The notes under the pieces: model-generated | The model's input: the letters and a program-made list of their open reading frames with translations, nothing else | What the model was told of the DNA's origin: nothing | The model's database searches: none | In this document: positions 9,167 to 19,832 of the stretch, piece after piece | How the letters are laid out: the number at the start of each line of letters is the position of its first letter | How positions within the stretch are numbered: the first letter of the stretch is position 1 | DNA from: Fomitopsis serialis | Lineage: Eukaryota; Basidiomycota; Agaricomycetes; Polyporales; Fomitopsidaceae | Direction of reading: 5' to 3' | NCBI RefSeq assembly: GCF_022376445.1 | Contig: NW_025955433.1 | Coordinates: 1 to 27,923 of the forward strand | DNA length: 27,923 nt | Translations under genes and position numbers: made by a program

Positions 9167-10574
9167 ATGGGCACCGGTATTATTGGTCGTAAGTCCTGGC
9201 GTAAACCATCTATTCAACATGTTTTGCTGATGGCATGCTTCGTTTTGAGGGACTCAGTTGAAAGTTTCGTACGATCCTCCTGCGATTACGATCCTACCTA
9301 CGACTACGGACTACTAATCTGGTACCTTGAAAGTGTCGTACAATCCTCCAGCGTACAATCCTCCAGCGATCACGATCGTGCCTACGGACTACCATTCCGG
9401 CTGCCGCCCGAGATCGTGTGGAAGGTCATAGACTATCTTCAGTGGGATTGGTCGGCACTACTGGCCTGCACCGAGGTCTATCGAACGTGGCATGTCCGTG
9501 CTCAATTACACCTGCCTCAGGGGACGTTCGCCGCGATGCTTTCTGGACGGTTGAATCAGCTCGAGGAGTTACACATCATACGTGGTGTATGGAGCGCCGC
9601 GACAGTGAACTTGCGCTCGCTTTCTCGGTGCCTCTCTACATTTACTACCATTCGATGTCTTTACCTCTACGATGTGACATTGCCTTCGACCACGACCATC
9701 GCCCAGCTACTCCTTGCTTTATCCGGAATAGATTGCCTTCGTTGTGTCAATGTCCTATCGACAGACAGGCGATACGGCGACACGTTGCGCTTGCTTCCGA
9801 CTCCAGATGATCCATATGAGCTAAATGAACTCGTTTTCGACTGTCCCGATGGAGACGACATATGTCAACTTTTGGCCACAACGCGTTTTGGACGCTCACG
9901 TCGGTTGACGGTTTTCATTCGTGACCCGGCTCTGTCTAATGATGCATCAGGTGAGCTCTAGCTCAAAATTCATCGTGATCATCCAAAATTTGATGTTTGC
10001 ATACTTGTAGTACAATGTCTCTCTCTGGTGCAGCGCCACCGAAGGACGCTCAAGTCCGTGAACATCAGTGTCACACCCCGTCATAACGTATTATCAGAGC
10101 TCTCATTCTTGTTGAAAGTCTTGACCATTGTTACCACCATTCCGATCGGCAAGACCATTCCTTTTCCAATCACATCCGAGTACCTACTAGGTGGTGAGTC
10201 GCCGAATGCTTCCCTGTTCCTTTCAAGTCACTCACGACACTGGGAAAGGGACATGGACGGAACACACACTAGCGAACGCCATGCCGCATGAAGAACGGGT
10301 TTGGGATGCTGAACAGGTGCTGCGTATGCGCCATGACTTCAACCGCGGACGCGCCGTTGTCGATTTTCGCATACCGTCGTGGGTTGTCCGTACACCAGAT
10401 CTCCGCAAGGATACCTGGGTTGACCAGATCAAGCGCTACAAGGTCGGATCCATCCAGTGGCTAATCGCGCACAACTGCAATCAGCTACCAGCATCGCCCG
10501 ACGTACGTAGAGCCTATTGGCGGACGAGTGCAAAGAGCGGTGGCGAAGTGGCGGTGGCTGTCCGGCGACTGTGA
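9167..10574 (+). CDS. F-box/LRR-like protein A, with internal deletions
   Basis: Model: exons 9167-9950, 10011-10193 and 10249-10574, phases 1, 1 and end, 430 residues. The F-box is at about residues 78-116 (LPPEIVWKVIDYL, then LLACTEVYRTW). F-box proteins bind Skp1 and present substrates to SCF ubiquitin ligases. The following module (TFAAMLSGRLNQLEELHI, FTTIRCLYLYDVTLPSTT) matches genes B, C and E. Compared with B, two blocks are missing in frame, 45 residues after LPQG and about 33 residues before RLTVFIRD. Exon 2 is 183 nt, exactly as in B, and exon 3 has the shared IPSWVVRTPDLRKD motif. A 34-nt alternative to the second intron (10194-10227) also keeps phase. The N-terminal 70 residues match nothing and may include a 69-nt intron starting GTAAGT near 9190. 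The C-terminal exon found in B was not found, so the gene may be decaying. Confidence 0.7.
9338..9367 (+). repeat. 15-bp tandem duplication in F-box gene A
   Basis: GTACAATCCTCCAGC occurs at 9338-9352 and again at 9353-9367. A diverged version (GTACGATCCTCCTGC) lies upstream near 9270-9284. The repeat adds five residues (SSVQS) to the protein without changing frame. Confidence 0.6.
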
Positions 10575-11270
10575 GGCGCCCAGATCATGGATGTCGCTGC
10601 CAACTTCAACTGCTGTTTGTAGATGGATTCTGATCGACGCTCAACTGCAATGGCTGGTATTACGATACTTCGAGAATGGTGCGAATAAGTGAGTGAAGGC
10701 GTATCAAAACTGGGCAAATACCGGGCCTTGGCATAACACTGGATCGCCGCGCCGGGTCCAACTGGATAGTAACTGCCCTCGGACTCGGAGGCACAGTACT
10801 CAACGTCAATCGTGTGTTCGCTCGAATGACTCCGACCCTTTCCTAGACCCCCAAATTTGGACTTCAGAAGGCAGCGGGTGAGTCAAATTCATGACCTGTG
10901 ACATGCTTCACACGAACGCATGCAACGATCAGACGCCTGTCGGTCATAAGTCGTTGTATTCTCATAAACGCCACTGTGGTGATTTTCTATCACTGCCCCA
11001 CCGTCTGGAATGAGGGCGTGAGATTCAGTCTTCGCTACCTAACATATCCTCTTGTTCCCTGCCGCTTCCCGCCAGCAATGTCTTCATAACCCCGCGACCG
11101 TCGTCCTTACGCTAGTCTCTCTGCCAGAAATCCCTTCTCAACTGATTCTGTGACTCGTAACGAAGCTTACTATGCCGTTCGCAGTCGTGTAAGACCGTTT
11201 CGTTGCAGCTTCCGCCAGTTTTGACTTTGACGCTCTCGGCTACTCCCAGGCAGAGCACAAAGGAGAGATT
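10575..11270 (+). other. Region between F-box genes A and B
   Basis: The first part (10575-10690) may be an eroded 3' portion of gene A. After an acceptor-like TTTGTAG at 10616-10622 two frames read for about 20 codons, one containing LQWLVLRYFENG and ending at a GTGAGT donor at 10689. No later exon resembling the C-terminal exon of gene B could be found. The rest, up to 11270, holds no supportable gene and should contain the promoter of gene B. Confidence 0.35.
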
Positions 11271-13193
11271 ATGGACCTCCCTGCGCAACTTGACGATCGG
11301 CACTGGAGGGAAGCATTCAGACATACCTATCATGCTATCGCCGATTCATGCGCCGATTTCGTGAGTATCTGCCCAACATGAATCTGATGCCTATCGCTGA
11401 AGCACTGCCACCATTTGCATCTACCAGGGAGGAGCCGCCTAACACTAAAACTGAAGATGCACGACCCACATTCAGCCTTAATCCGGATTGCAAATTGCCA
11501 CTTGAGCTCTGGTGGACAATCATTGACGAATTCCAGCATGACTGGCTCGCATTATTTGCATGCAGCGTCGTCTGTCGGTCGTGGCGTGCTCGTACCCAGA
11601 TTTATCTACCCCAGGGCTATCGACGCACCGTGGAGCTCTATAGCCAGAGAGACGTAGCCAGTCTTTCGAGGTTCGCTCGCGTCCGCAAGCTGCAAGCACG
11701 GACGGTCCAGATTCATGGAAGTCGCCATTCCGGCTCGATAGCGCACCTCGGAACGTTCGCGGCGATGCTCTCGGGGCAACTGCGTCATCTCAACGAGCTG
11801 CATGTCATGTACGGCGCTTGGCAGACGGCCACAGTGGACACATGTTCTCTTTTCCGATGTCTCTCCACGTATTCGACCATTCGACATCTACGGCTCTGCG
11901 GCGTCACATTGCCGTCCACAACGTCCCTCCTCCGCTTGTTATACTCTCTCCCCCGATTACGCTCCTTCGACTGTGTTGATGTATCAACGACAGACAGGAA
12001 CTCTGGGAACCGAGCGAGCGCACATTCCGCCCGGCTCTGCAAGATCGAGGCGTTTGTTCTAGATTGCTCTGACATGGACGACATATTCGACCTCTTCGCC
12101 GCGGCTAGCCTTGCGGAGTATAGCGGTACCGTTGAACTCGGTATACACTCCGCTCGCGACGTTGAAGATGGCGAGCGAACGCATTTCGCGAGATTCACTA
12201 GGAGCTTGATCTCTGTCTCTCGGCTCACGATTGTACTCCGCGATGCGGATATGTCTGACGAAGCACTAGGTGAGCCGCATATAAACTATTGTACATGAGC
12301 TCTTACGAAGTTGTACAAAGCGACGTGCCTTTCATTGGCGCAGCATCACTGCGAACGACTTGAATATCTCATCATTCAAGCCATCCCTCGTGCAAGCCCC
12401 ATATTCGAGTTCTCGTTCATATCTGCTATCCTGTCGTTCGTGGCCACCAACATCACCAAACGATTTATCATACTTGATATACAACGCGGGTACTTACACG
12501 GAAGTGAGTCATCCATACTCCTCTTTCTCGTCGGAAGTAGCTCAAATCCCGATCCAGGCCAACCAATGGATTTCATGGATACGACATCATTCTCAGAAGG
12601 AAGACGAGGTGCTGACCAAGTACTCATGGTCAAGTTCCAAGACCGCAAGGCTACACGTCCCGCGATACTGCGGAGAGCGTTCGTCACTCTGAGCATACCG
12701 TCGTGGGTGGCTCGCGCCCCGGGTTTCCGGGAGGACGTATGGATTCGACAGATTAGGCAGCACGTAGGCATTTTGGAGCGGCGAGACGATCTAGAGTACG
12801 TATCCTTCTCATTCATTCAGCTCACTGATCGTCTGAAGTTGACTGCCGCATTTCACGCGTTTACAGCATCGGCGAGATATACTTCCGGTGACGTTACTTT
12901 CAGTGCTGTTGGGCTGCCTGGAGACAGTTGCTTGCTTGCAATTGACATATCACGTCGAGACCAACTTGTGATCTGCCAGTTGTTGACAGTCTCGACGGTT
13001 GGTGTAACGCGCCGATTTTACAGAGCACTGGTTCTTAACAAGTACGCATTTTTTATATTTCCTCGTCTCATGATTGACCAGTTCACTCAAGAATAGGTAC
13101 GCAAAAGCACGCGAGTGCGGGAGGGGTCGGATTTGGCTCTACTACCATGAAGATATGCCGGTACTGCTTGCGCTAATACGTGATGGATATTGA
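11271..13193 (+). CDS. F-box/LRR-like protein B, the most complete paralogue
   Basis: Model: exons 11271-11360, 11432-12269, 12321-12503, 12558-13041 and 13097-13193, all phases consistent, 563 residues. Exon 1 encodes MDLPAQLDDRHWREAFRHTY and ends at a GTGAGT donor. The F-box is at about residues 52-92 (LPLELWWTIIDEF, then LFACSVVCRSW). It is followed by RDVASLSRFARVRKL, SIAHLGTFAAMLSGQL and the module core VTLPSTTSLLRLLYSLPRL. Exon 3 gives CLSLAQHHCERLEYLII, matching gene A (CLSLVQRHRRTLKSVNI). The downstream exon has IPSWVARAPGFREDVW. The last exon, entered at an AG before GTACGC, adds YAKARECGRGRIWLYYHEDM, a strongly conserved-looking tail. A further in-frame intron (12796-12876 or 12796-12903) is possible inside exon 4. 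Expected role: substrate receptor of an SCF ubiquitin ligase; substrate unknown. Confidence 0.78.
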
Positions 13194-13299
13194 CCACCCG
13201 CACACGCATATCTTGCTCACTGACTCGGAGACGTTGACGAGGAAGGATACGGAGAGTGGGGGACCGTGGCACCTTTGGCACATTGTCTAGGTCACCTGA

Positions 13300-13494
13300 C
13301 GCCTCGTTGATTCCGAGCGCAAGATGATCACCTCGGGCTCTGTCTTCGTCTTCGACGAGGACGAGAGTTGCATCAAGCGATGGACGGACGGGGTCTTTAG
13401 GAGCCCGAGTCGTATATTGGGCAATCTCCTACTCTACCGCGAGACGGAGAAGCACGGTGCAGGGAACAGGAGCGCCCGCGTTGAACAGCAATAA
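13300..13494 (+). pseudogene. Fragment of a WOPR-domain (Gti1/Pac2) regulator gene
   Basis: Between stops at 13297 and 13492 the frame encodes ERKMITSGSVFVFDEDESCI followed by KRWTDGVFRSPSRILGNLLL and YRETEKHG. This is the hallmark first half of the WOPR DNA-binding box found in Gti1/Pac2, Wor1, Ryp1 and Sge1, fungal transcription factors for morphology and secretion. The family usually has GIKRWTDG and WSPSRILGNFL, so C for G, FR for W and L for F are substitutions. The domain normally begins about 40-50 residues earlier and has a second half. Upstream, 13204-13260 weakly resembles the N-terminal part (THILLTDSETL), but stops intervene. Downstream, nothing matches the second half. It directly follows F-box gene B. 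Best read as a truncated pseudogene, although an unusual exon is possible. Confidence 0.72.
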
Positions 13495-16400
13495 GAAGTG
13501 GACGCGAAGGGCGAGGGACAGTCGCTGAGCAGGCTAAAGCGTGTCGAGGCACACGTCTGACGGGCGTCGACCGCCAGCGCCAGCGCCGTCTCCGAGTAGG
13601 CAGCTTCCGGCGGGGTCGCGCCCGAGTATTGAAAATGTCCATCGAATGCCTGTGATTTCTAGCCTTGGATGAGTCCCGAATAACGATGCACGATTCATAC
13701 TACTGTATTTTCTGGGATGACGAAATGGCTGGTACGAATGCACGGGCGCTTCTACCCGAGTGTAGCGAGTTAGCGCCGGTTCTGTTCTGCGAACAACTTT
13801 GATTTTGGGCTCCTTCCTCGCTGCACGATCACGTCGCGTCGTCAGTCTGTCCTGAACTACACTTTGGCTGCTCGCGCGCTCTTGAGTGAATGTAACGATT
13901 CCATTTCCCGTGTACCAGACGAAAGCATTGGCGTACGGAGTCTGACTTCCTACCACCACGTCGACTTCTTCGTACCCTGTTCTGTTTCCCTGGAGTCAAG
14001 AAGCCCTCAGAGCGATGATAAGTATGGAGAAGGATCGCAAGAGGCGCGGTCTGAGGTTGTCAGTGTTGGAGACTCCGTGTTGAAAAGGTACGTGCGGTAT
14101 TTCTCCAGCGTTCGCAATCTCGACTTACGACAGTATCCTGCTCTTCACTGAAAGCGCACATGATGCGGACTCGGAGTACTCTGAGATACGCCGATCGCCA
14201 GAGCAATGTCGTTATCGGTGAGCAACGAATACAACTCCTTGGATGTACCTGCTCACGGTGGCTACAGCCGCATCGCAAATGGATTCAGAGCGTGCTTATA
14301 CCGTTCTCCGAGTCCATAAGGCCCGGTTCCCTGAGCCTTCCACGTTCAGCAGCACACCGTTTGCGCCATTCGCTGTTTTGTCCGCGGCCTTGCGCTCCAG
14401 ACATATGTACTGCAGGCCACATCAGAAACCCCTTTCGAGTTGGCCTCTACGCGATACGAGCAACTTGAACGCTAGCTTCAAGAAGCGATCCTCCTGTGTC
14501 GATTACGGCGATAGGCACGAGCGCGCCCGCACTACATGAACCCGTCTAAGGCCGTCCAGGGCGACCACCATACGGCCCACATCAAGTGAGCGACTGATAC
14601 GTTGGTGCTGGTCTGTCGCGGTGCGGATGCACGGTTGCTTTGGCCCTTTCGGGAGGCCGAGCGATGAGTTGCCCGCCCGTGGAAAGCCTGTTCCCTGGCG
14701 TGCGTACCTGTCTGTAGGGACCCTACGATTGAGTCCTCCCAAGGAGAAGCCGCAACACCGCTCGCGACAGCCATCCTTTCGCCATGGTGGATGTCGCAAC
14801 GGTAGATGTGCGACGATGATGCACCCAGCGAGCCGGCGACTTCGCATGTGCTGCTGCTCATATCCATCCCAGCCACCGGCCCAACCCCTTTTCCCTTCGT
14901 TTGACCATGTGCGTCACGCCGCATTAGATCGCGGCACATGGGCGTACGATTCTGCGCGTCGAGCGTGTGCCATGTCATCGTGTCTCCACAAAACCGACGT
15001 CCTCTTCCACCTTGCAACACATGCCTTGCTATGTCGCATTACGCCACAAGCACAGCATTGGTCTCCGCAATGAACGTTTGAACCACGGCGATGTCTCCGC
15101 TCCAGGTTGCGCTATGCTGGTCTTCCGCACAAGTGTTCCGGCCCCTCACCGGCGTTGATCGCTATCCTCGCCCTTCACTCGCACAGGCGTACGTGTCCTA
15201 CTCCGGTCGAGATTCTCGCTGTCGTGGCACGACGAAGACTGAGGCATGCCCCCGATGCACACCAGCGGCGACCCTATCATCGGGAACCAAGCGACCACGG
15301 GCTAGGGTTATCACTCGCCAGCGACGAGACCGAGATCGAGGACGAGTGGTGCCTTTTCAATTATCAGTAGGTAGAACCACCTCTCGCTGCTCGCTGCCGC
15401 CCTGCGACAACTTACCTCTGGACCTGTCGGCTTGCTATACAAGACGCGGTGTCATTGGCTGGTCGTGTTGGTATGATCATCGCGCGTAGGCCCAGGCGGC
15501 GAAGAGAGCAGCCCGAACTGGGTCAGTGCCTGCTTTTCTTGCGACGTTCGACCGATGTGGCTCACAGTCTGCCTGTGGATAGCGAGGAGCGCTCATTCGA
15601 CACGCGTCCATGAACTACTGCCGCCACATGTCGATATCGCCTCGCTCGGTGAATATGTACTCCTTGGAGTCGTTAGCATTTATCAATCATCAGATGCTCA
15701 TATAACCCTCCATGACAGTCAAGCACCCGTACGCGGACACACTTCTAAGTTCGCGGCTTGCTCGAGTTGAGGCATGTCCGAAATAGAGCTGCAGATGTAG
15801 ACAGATCGCTCGCCCGGGTACATCGACCACGAGCGGCCTGGTCTGTCCGCAGCAGTTCAACGCAAGAACAGTTGTAGGAAACGGACCGAGGAAAACGTCA
15901 CGGTGACTGGATGCTCGAATGACATCCGGTGTTCTGGCAGGCAGCTTTGCCATTCCCCTCGATCCCTGCACTATAGCATGTCGCGAATTCTCGATACTCA
16001 TTGGATGACTTTGTGAGCCATCCCGTTCCTCGTCCGCGTCATGTAATCACACGTCTCAGGCTCGCCATGTGGTAGCAGTCCTCAGAGTAGCTGTCGATTT
16101 CTGTCTGGACGACGCGATGTATGTAGTCGCAGGATTGGGGTTCCGGGCAGAGGCGAATAAGCCGGGTTAATTTCAATGGATGGCGAGATGTTACCTGCCG
16201 ATACTTCAGGTACGGCTCGCCGTTCCTTGTGTTCTTGGTCCACAATCGTCTGTGAACCTGCGTGTATATACCCGATAGACGAGCTTCTCATCAATTACCG
16301 CGTTCTCTGGTTACATGTCCACCGTGTACTGTCCTGTACAGCCCCACAAGGTGTTCCATTTGCGGTTCAATCAGGCAAGAACGGCGGCAACACGCTATGT

Positions 16401-16495
16401 ATGCTGTTCTTCTCTCCGTTGTCGAGCCTCTGAGCAGGGAAGTACCATAGAGTCAGTGCCCATACCACAGACGGTGGAAGCGACAGGTGCGTACC
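13495..16495. other. About 3 kb without a supportable gene
   Basis: Many overlapping frames are open on both strands but none shows a recognised domain. Two short stretches look somewhat protein-like. At 13990-14212 (+), two segments join across a GTACGT...GACAG intron (14088-14134) to read SVLKS ILLFTESAHDADSEYS. At about 15300-15370 (+), a tail ends DETEIEDEWCLFNYQ. Both may be remnants of lost genes. The end of this stretch is the 3' flank of the minus-strand WD40 gene. The absence of genes, next to a WOPR fragment, suggests decayed gene material. Confidence 0.4.
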
Positions 16496-19221
16496 TCAAG
16501 TCTCTGCTGTCAAATCCGGGAGCTCCCATTTGCGTAGAGTTCCGTCGTATGAAGCGGACACGACATAGGTGTAGTCGTGAGAGATGAAGAGGTAGTTCAC
16601 GCTGTCGGTGTGTCCACTTAACTGCACGATCTCCCGTTGTGCCGCCATGTCCCACACAGTGATGACATAGTCCTCCCCACCTGCTGCGAGCAGGCGTCCG
16701 TCCCCAGAGAATGTCATGGCTGTGGCAAGCTTGTCGCCACAGTCTATGCTATTGATTAGGTCCCAGCCGTTGGAATCGTAGGTCCTGATGATCCCTTCGC
16801 TGTCGGCGCAATGAACCTTCGTCCCGTCTGCAGAAAACTGCGCGGCCCTAACCGTGACGCCCGCTGGCCCTACCCTGAGCCGCGCGATCTCGGTCCCAAG
16901 AAGTGCGTCCCAGATTCCGGCAGTGCCGTCGTCGGACCCTGTGACGACCCTTTTCCCGTCGGTGGAATATGCAACAGTGTGGATTACCCCCTCATGCCCC
17001 CGCAGATCGCAGATACGCGAAGCGGTCTCTATGCCCCACACATATGCGGTACCGTTCGCACTCGTAGATAGGAACCGCTTGTTGTCGGGAGAGAACACGA
17101 CAGCCATGATCAGACCGTTGTGTTCGTCCGTCTCCGCGCGCAATTCATCTGTGTCAACATGCCACAGCTTCGCGACCGAGTTACCCGCCGCGGAGACGAC
17201 TAACGTTCCATCCAGTGAATATGCGATGCACTTGACATCATCTTCATGAGAAACCGTGCGCCAGATCATTTGATCTTCGACAAGGTCCCATACAACGATA
17301 ACGCCATCGCATTGGCCCCAGGCAAGTTTGCGTCCGTCGGGGGAGAAGCCGAGAGAGGAGATAGCGTGATGGGAGGTCGGTCTGTGCGTCTCAGCAGATG
17401 TCATGGCATTCCAAATGATAATGGTGTTGTCCTCGAACCCTGCAGCAATGCTCCCCCCGATGGCTGAGCACGCAAACACGGTGATTCTCGACAGTGCTGG
17501 GCCTGAGTCGGTCCGGGCAGGGGAATACAAGATGCTCGACCCCCCCGTAGACACTTTTCCACGATTGGTATGGTCTTCCGCGAATGGATCCGCAGGGTTG
17601 AATATGCTTGGCTTTGAGCCAGATTGGGTGCCAGTGGCATTCGGACCTGCAGCGATATGCATTTCGATGTCCGAATCCTCATCGTCGTCAAAAAATAACA
17701 GGCCGACTGTGAACTTCATGAGCACGATCAATCACAGCCTGTTACTGAAATAAGCCTACGTCCGTCATCGGTGACTTCAATCTCGGGTTGAACCTCGGTC
17801 AAGAAGCTGGGTATATCATCAGGAATCGGACATGTACCCTGGTACCAAAGCTGCGTCTTCGCATCAACTCCGATTCGGTGATGCCGATAAAAGTCACACG
17901 TACCTTGCATAGTTGCAACAGGTCTAAGTCACTGGCGATTGCGATTTCTGCATCGGAATTCTGTATTCATGCGCTGATTGAGAATCAGAAATAGTGCTGA
18001 GATATTAATCGAACAGACCTCAAGGATATAATCCAAAACGAATGCAACAGGATCATATGGCTTCAAAGGCGAGGAATCCGTGAAATGAACTGCAAACATG
18101 AGTTGTGATATCCTACCGTCACTCGAGAGGGTACTTCCTCCATCATTTCCATGTCCTCGTCGGCACCGCGATCCATGGACGGATCCCGTGGTTCGGCGGC
18201 GGCCTTGATCTTATCGGGAAGGAAAAAACGGCGTTTCTTCAGCTTGAGATAGTGTAGGAACACACACTGGTCCGAAGAGTACGACTCTGGTGCTCCTCCC
18301 CATGTCCGAGAAGACGGGCCAGCTGGATCTGTCTCCGGCTGCTCATTGGCGGGACGCTGCCAATGTCGTGACCCCTGCGCCTGGATAGTCGGGGGCTCCT
18401 GTGGGCGTGGCCCTAAAGGTCGATTCGGGTCGAACCGAGGCCGATTATCGGGCCCTACGCGTCGTTCGCACTTCGCGGTTACGTGATTTGCTACGTCGAA
18501 ATGGAAGGCGGCAGAAACGGGGAGGCCTATGTCGCCCTTGAAGGTAAGCTTTGACTGACTGCTGTTTCCATGAAAGGCGACAACAGCCCAGCGACTGGTT
18601 TTCACCCATCCTAGAACAAATAAGACGTCTTCGACAGAGATATCAACCCCTAGCTCGTTTGCTCCCCATTCGTGCCAGTTGTCTATATTCTCCTTCATGT
18701 ACTTCTGCATCCGGCGAATTTGATGCACCTTTTGGCGAATTCCAGGAGTGTCCAGAATTACCAAGGCACCATGCTGATCAGTGCACTCGCATTGAAAGGC
18801 AACATTCAGATTGTGACTATAAATGGCATTGAGGGTCAGTACTCTACACCAGTAGTTCATGAAGAGGACATTACGATCCAGCTCCCCCTCCTATGTTGAT
18901 CTGACGAACCGTGTCGCTGAAATGCGGTCCTTCGTGTATGGCCTGCTTTGTGGGGACTATTGGATGCGGGCCGAGGTCGAAAGTTCTGAAGTGTGATGGC
19001 GTACTTGCCTCTCTCAGGCTGTCGTGCACTATGCCGAGGTCCGCGTCCTCTGTCGCTTTCATTGCATTGAAAAGACGGTAAAACCCTCCATCCCTTAAAT
19101 AGCCAACGTCACCAATCAGTACCTCGTGTTCGTCGTTGGGTGGATCGGGTTCCCATAGAGGATAACCATAGCCAAGTTTGAACAGTTGCTGCGCATACAC
19201 TTCGGCAGGCCGAGCGGTCAT
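16496..19221 (-). CDS. Large WD40-repeat protein with basidiomycete-type N-terminal region
   Basis: Six exons on the minus strand: 19221-18875, 18816-18123, 18060-18019, 17960-17904, 17838-17760 and 17706-16496. Phases agree throughout and give 809 residues. The start MTARPAEVYAQQLFKLGYGY fits a family I know only from Agaricomycetes, whose members begin this way and are annotated just as WD40-like. The N-terminal part holds IGDVGYLRDGGFYRLFNAM and an acidic linker. Residues 120-350 contain VLFVLGWVKTSRWAVVAFHG, a Pro-rich stretch and FLHYLKLKKRRFFLPDKI. Short exons encode PYDPVAFVLDYILE and NSDAEIAIASDLDLLQLCK. About eight WD40 repeats fill residues 481-803, with repeat ends such as TIIIWNAM, VIVVWDL, AKLWHV, AYVWGI, AGIWDA, ITVWDM and LRKWEL, so a closed beta-propeller is likely. 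The sixth repeat is degenerate (IRTYDS). The fifth intron uses a GTAGGC donor, chosen because it restores TDDGLGLL; the third has an atypical GTCTGT donor. Function unknown; probably a scaffold. Confidence 0.85.
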
Positions 19222-19832
19222 GGCAGGTGCGGTTAAAGGGCTGCGAGCTGTGAAGTAGCCCGATGGCACGGTGCGCACTAACGTCCTCGTTGCGTCCTCC
19301 GAGTCGGGCTATCCATAGCAGAGATAAGATGTGAGCATGTGCCAACGCCGTGACTCTGGGGCAGTACTACGCGCTCCGTTGGTACATATATAGCCGGGCC
19401 CGTACTGGCGTTAACGTTTCAATTATCATACATCACGGTTCTCAATTCAAGTTAACTGCCTTCTCTAGAAGCTATGATACTTGGCGCGCGAGGCTATACG
19501 TGGCAGTACCATTACTACTACAGTCTGAACCGCGGTATCAAGTATCTCTCGTCTAGTAGTATTTCCACTCAACCCCAGAGTCGTGACGTTCAGCACTCGA
19601 CGACTCGGACTTGACCTTGCTACCTTTGGTCCACATTGTTCTCGGCGGCCGGTCATCGATACCCACGCGTCATACACACACGCTATTCGCAGACAACAGC
19701 CTGACTTGGAGTATCGGACGTCGGAAAGAGAGAATTCTTGAACGTGAAGGCTGCAGGGAACTTGAGCCTGAACCGGAGAGCTTGGGTAAATTCTCGTGGC
19801 AAAAAGTCCGCTGATGATACGTAGCCGAGCTA
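19222..19832. other. Divergent promoter region between the WD40 gene and F-box gene C
   Basis: The intergenic segment separates two genes transcribed away from each other. A TATATA run at 19386-19391 lies about 165 bp upstream of the WD40 start codon and could serve that gene. A frame at 19611-19785 (ERILEREGCRELEPEPESL) before a GTAAAT donor could be a first exon of gene C, but its phase does not match the acceptor at 19844, so I left it out. Confidence 0.4.

Noticed and set aside
13534..13959. 141-codon minus-strand frame after the WOPR fragment
   Set aside because: No family resemblance; the peptide is compositionally odd.
14532..15020. 162-codon minus-strand open frame
   Set aside because: Low-complexity, Cys/Ser/Arg-rich composition, overlaps an equally long plus-strand frame, no domain or splice logic.
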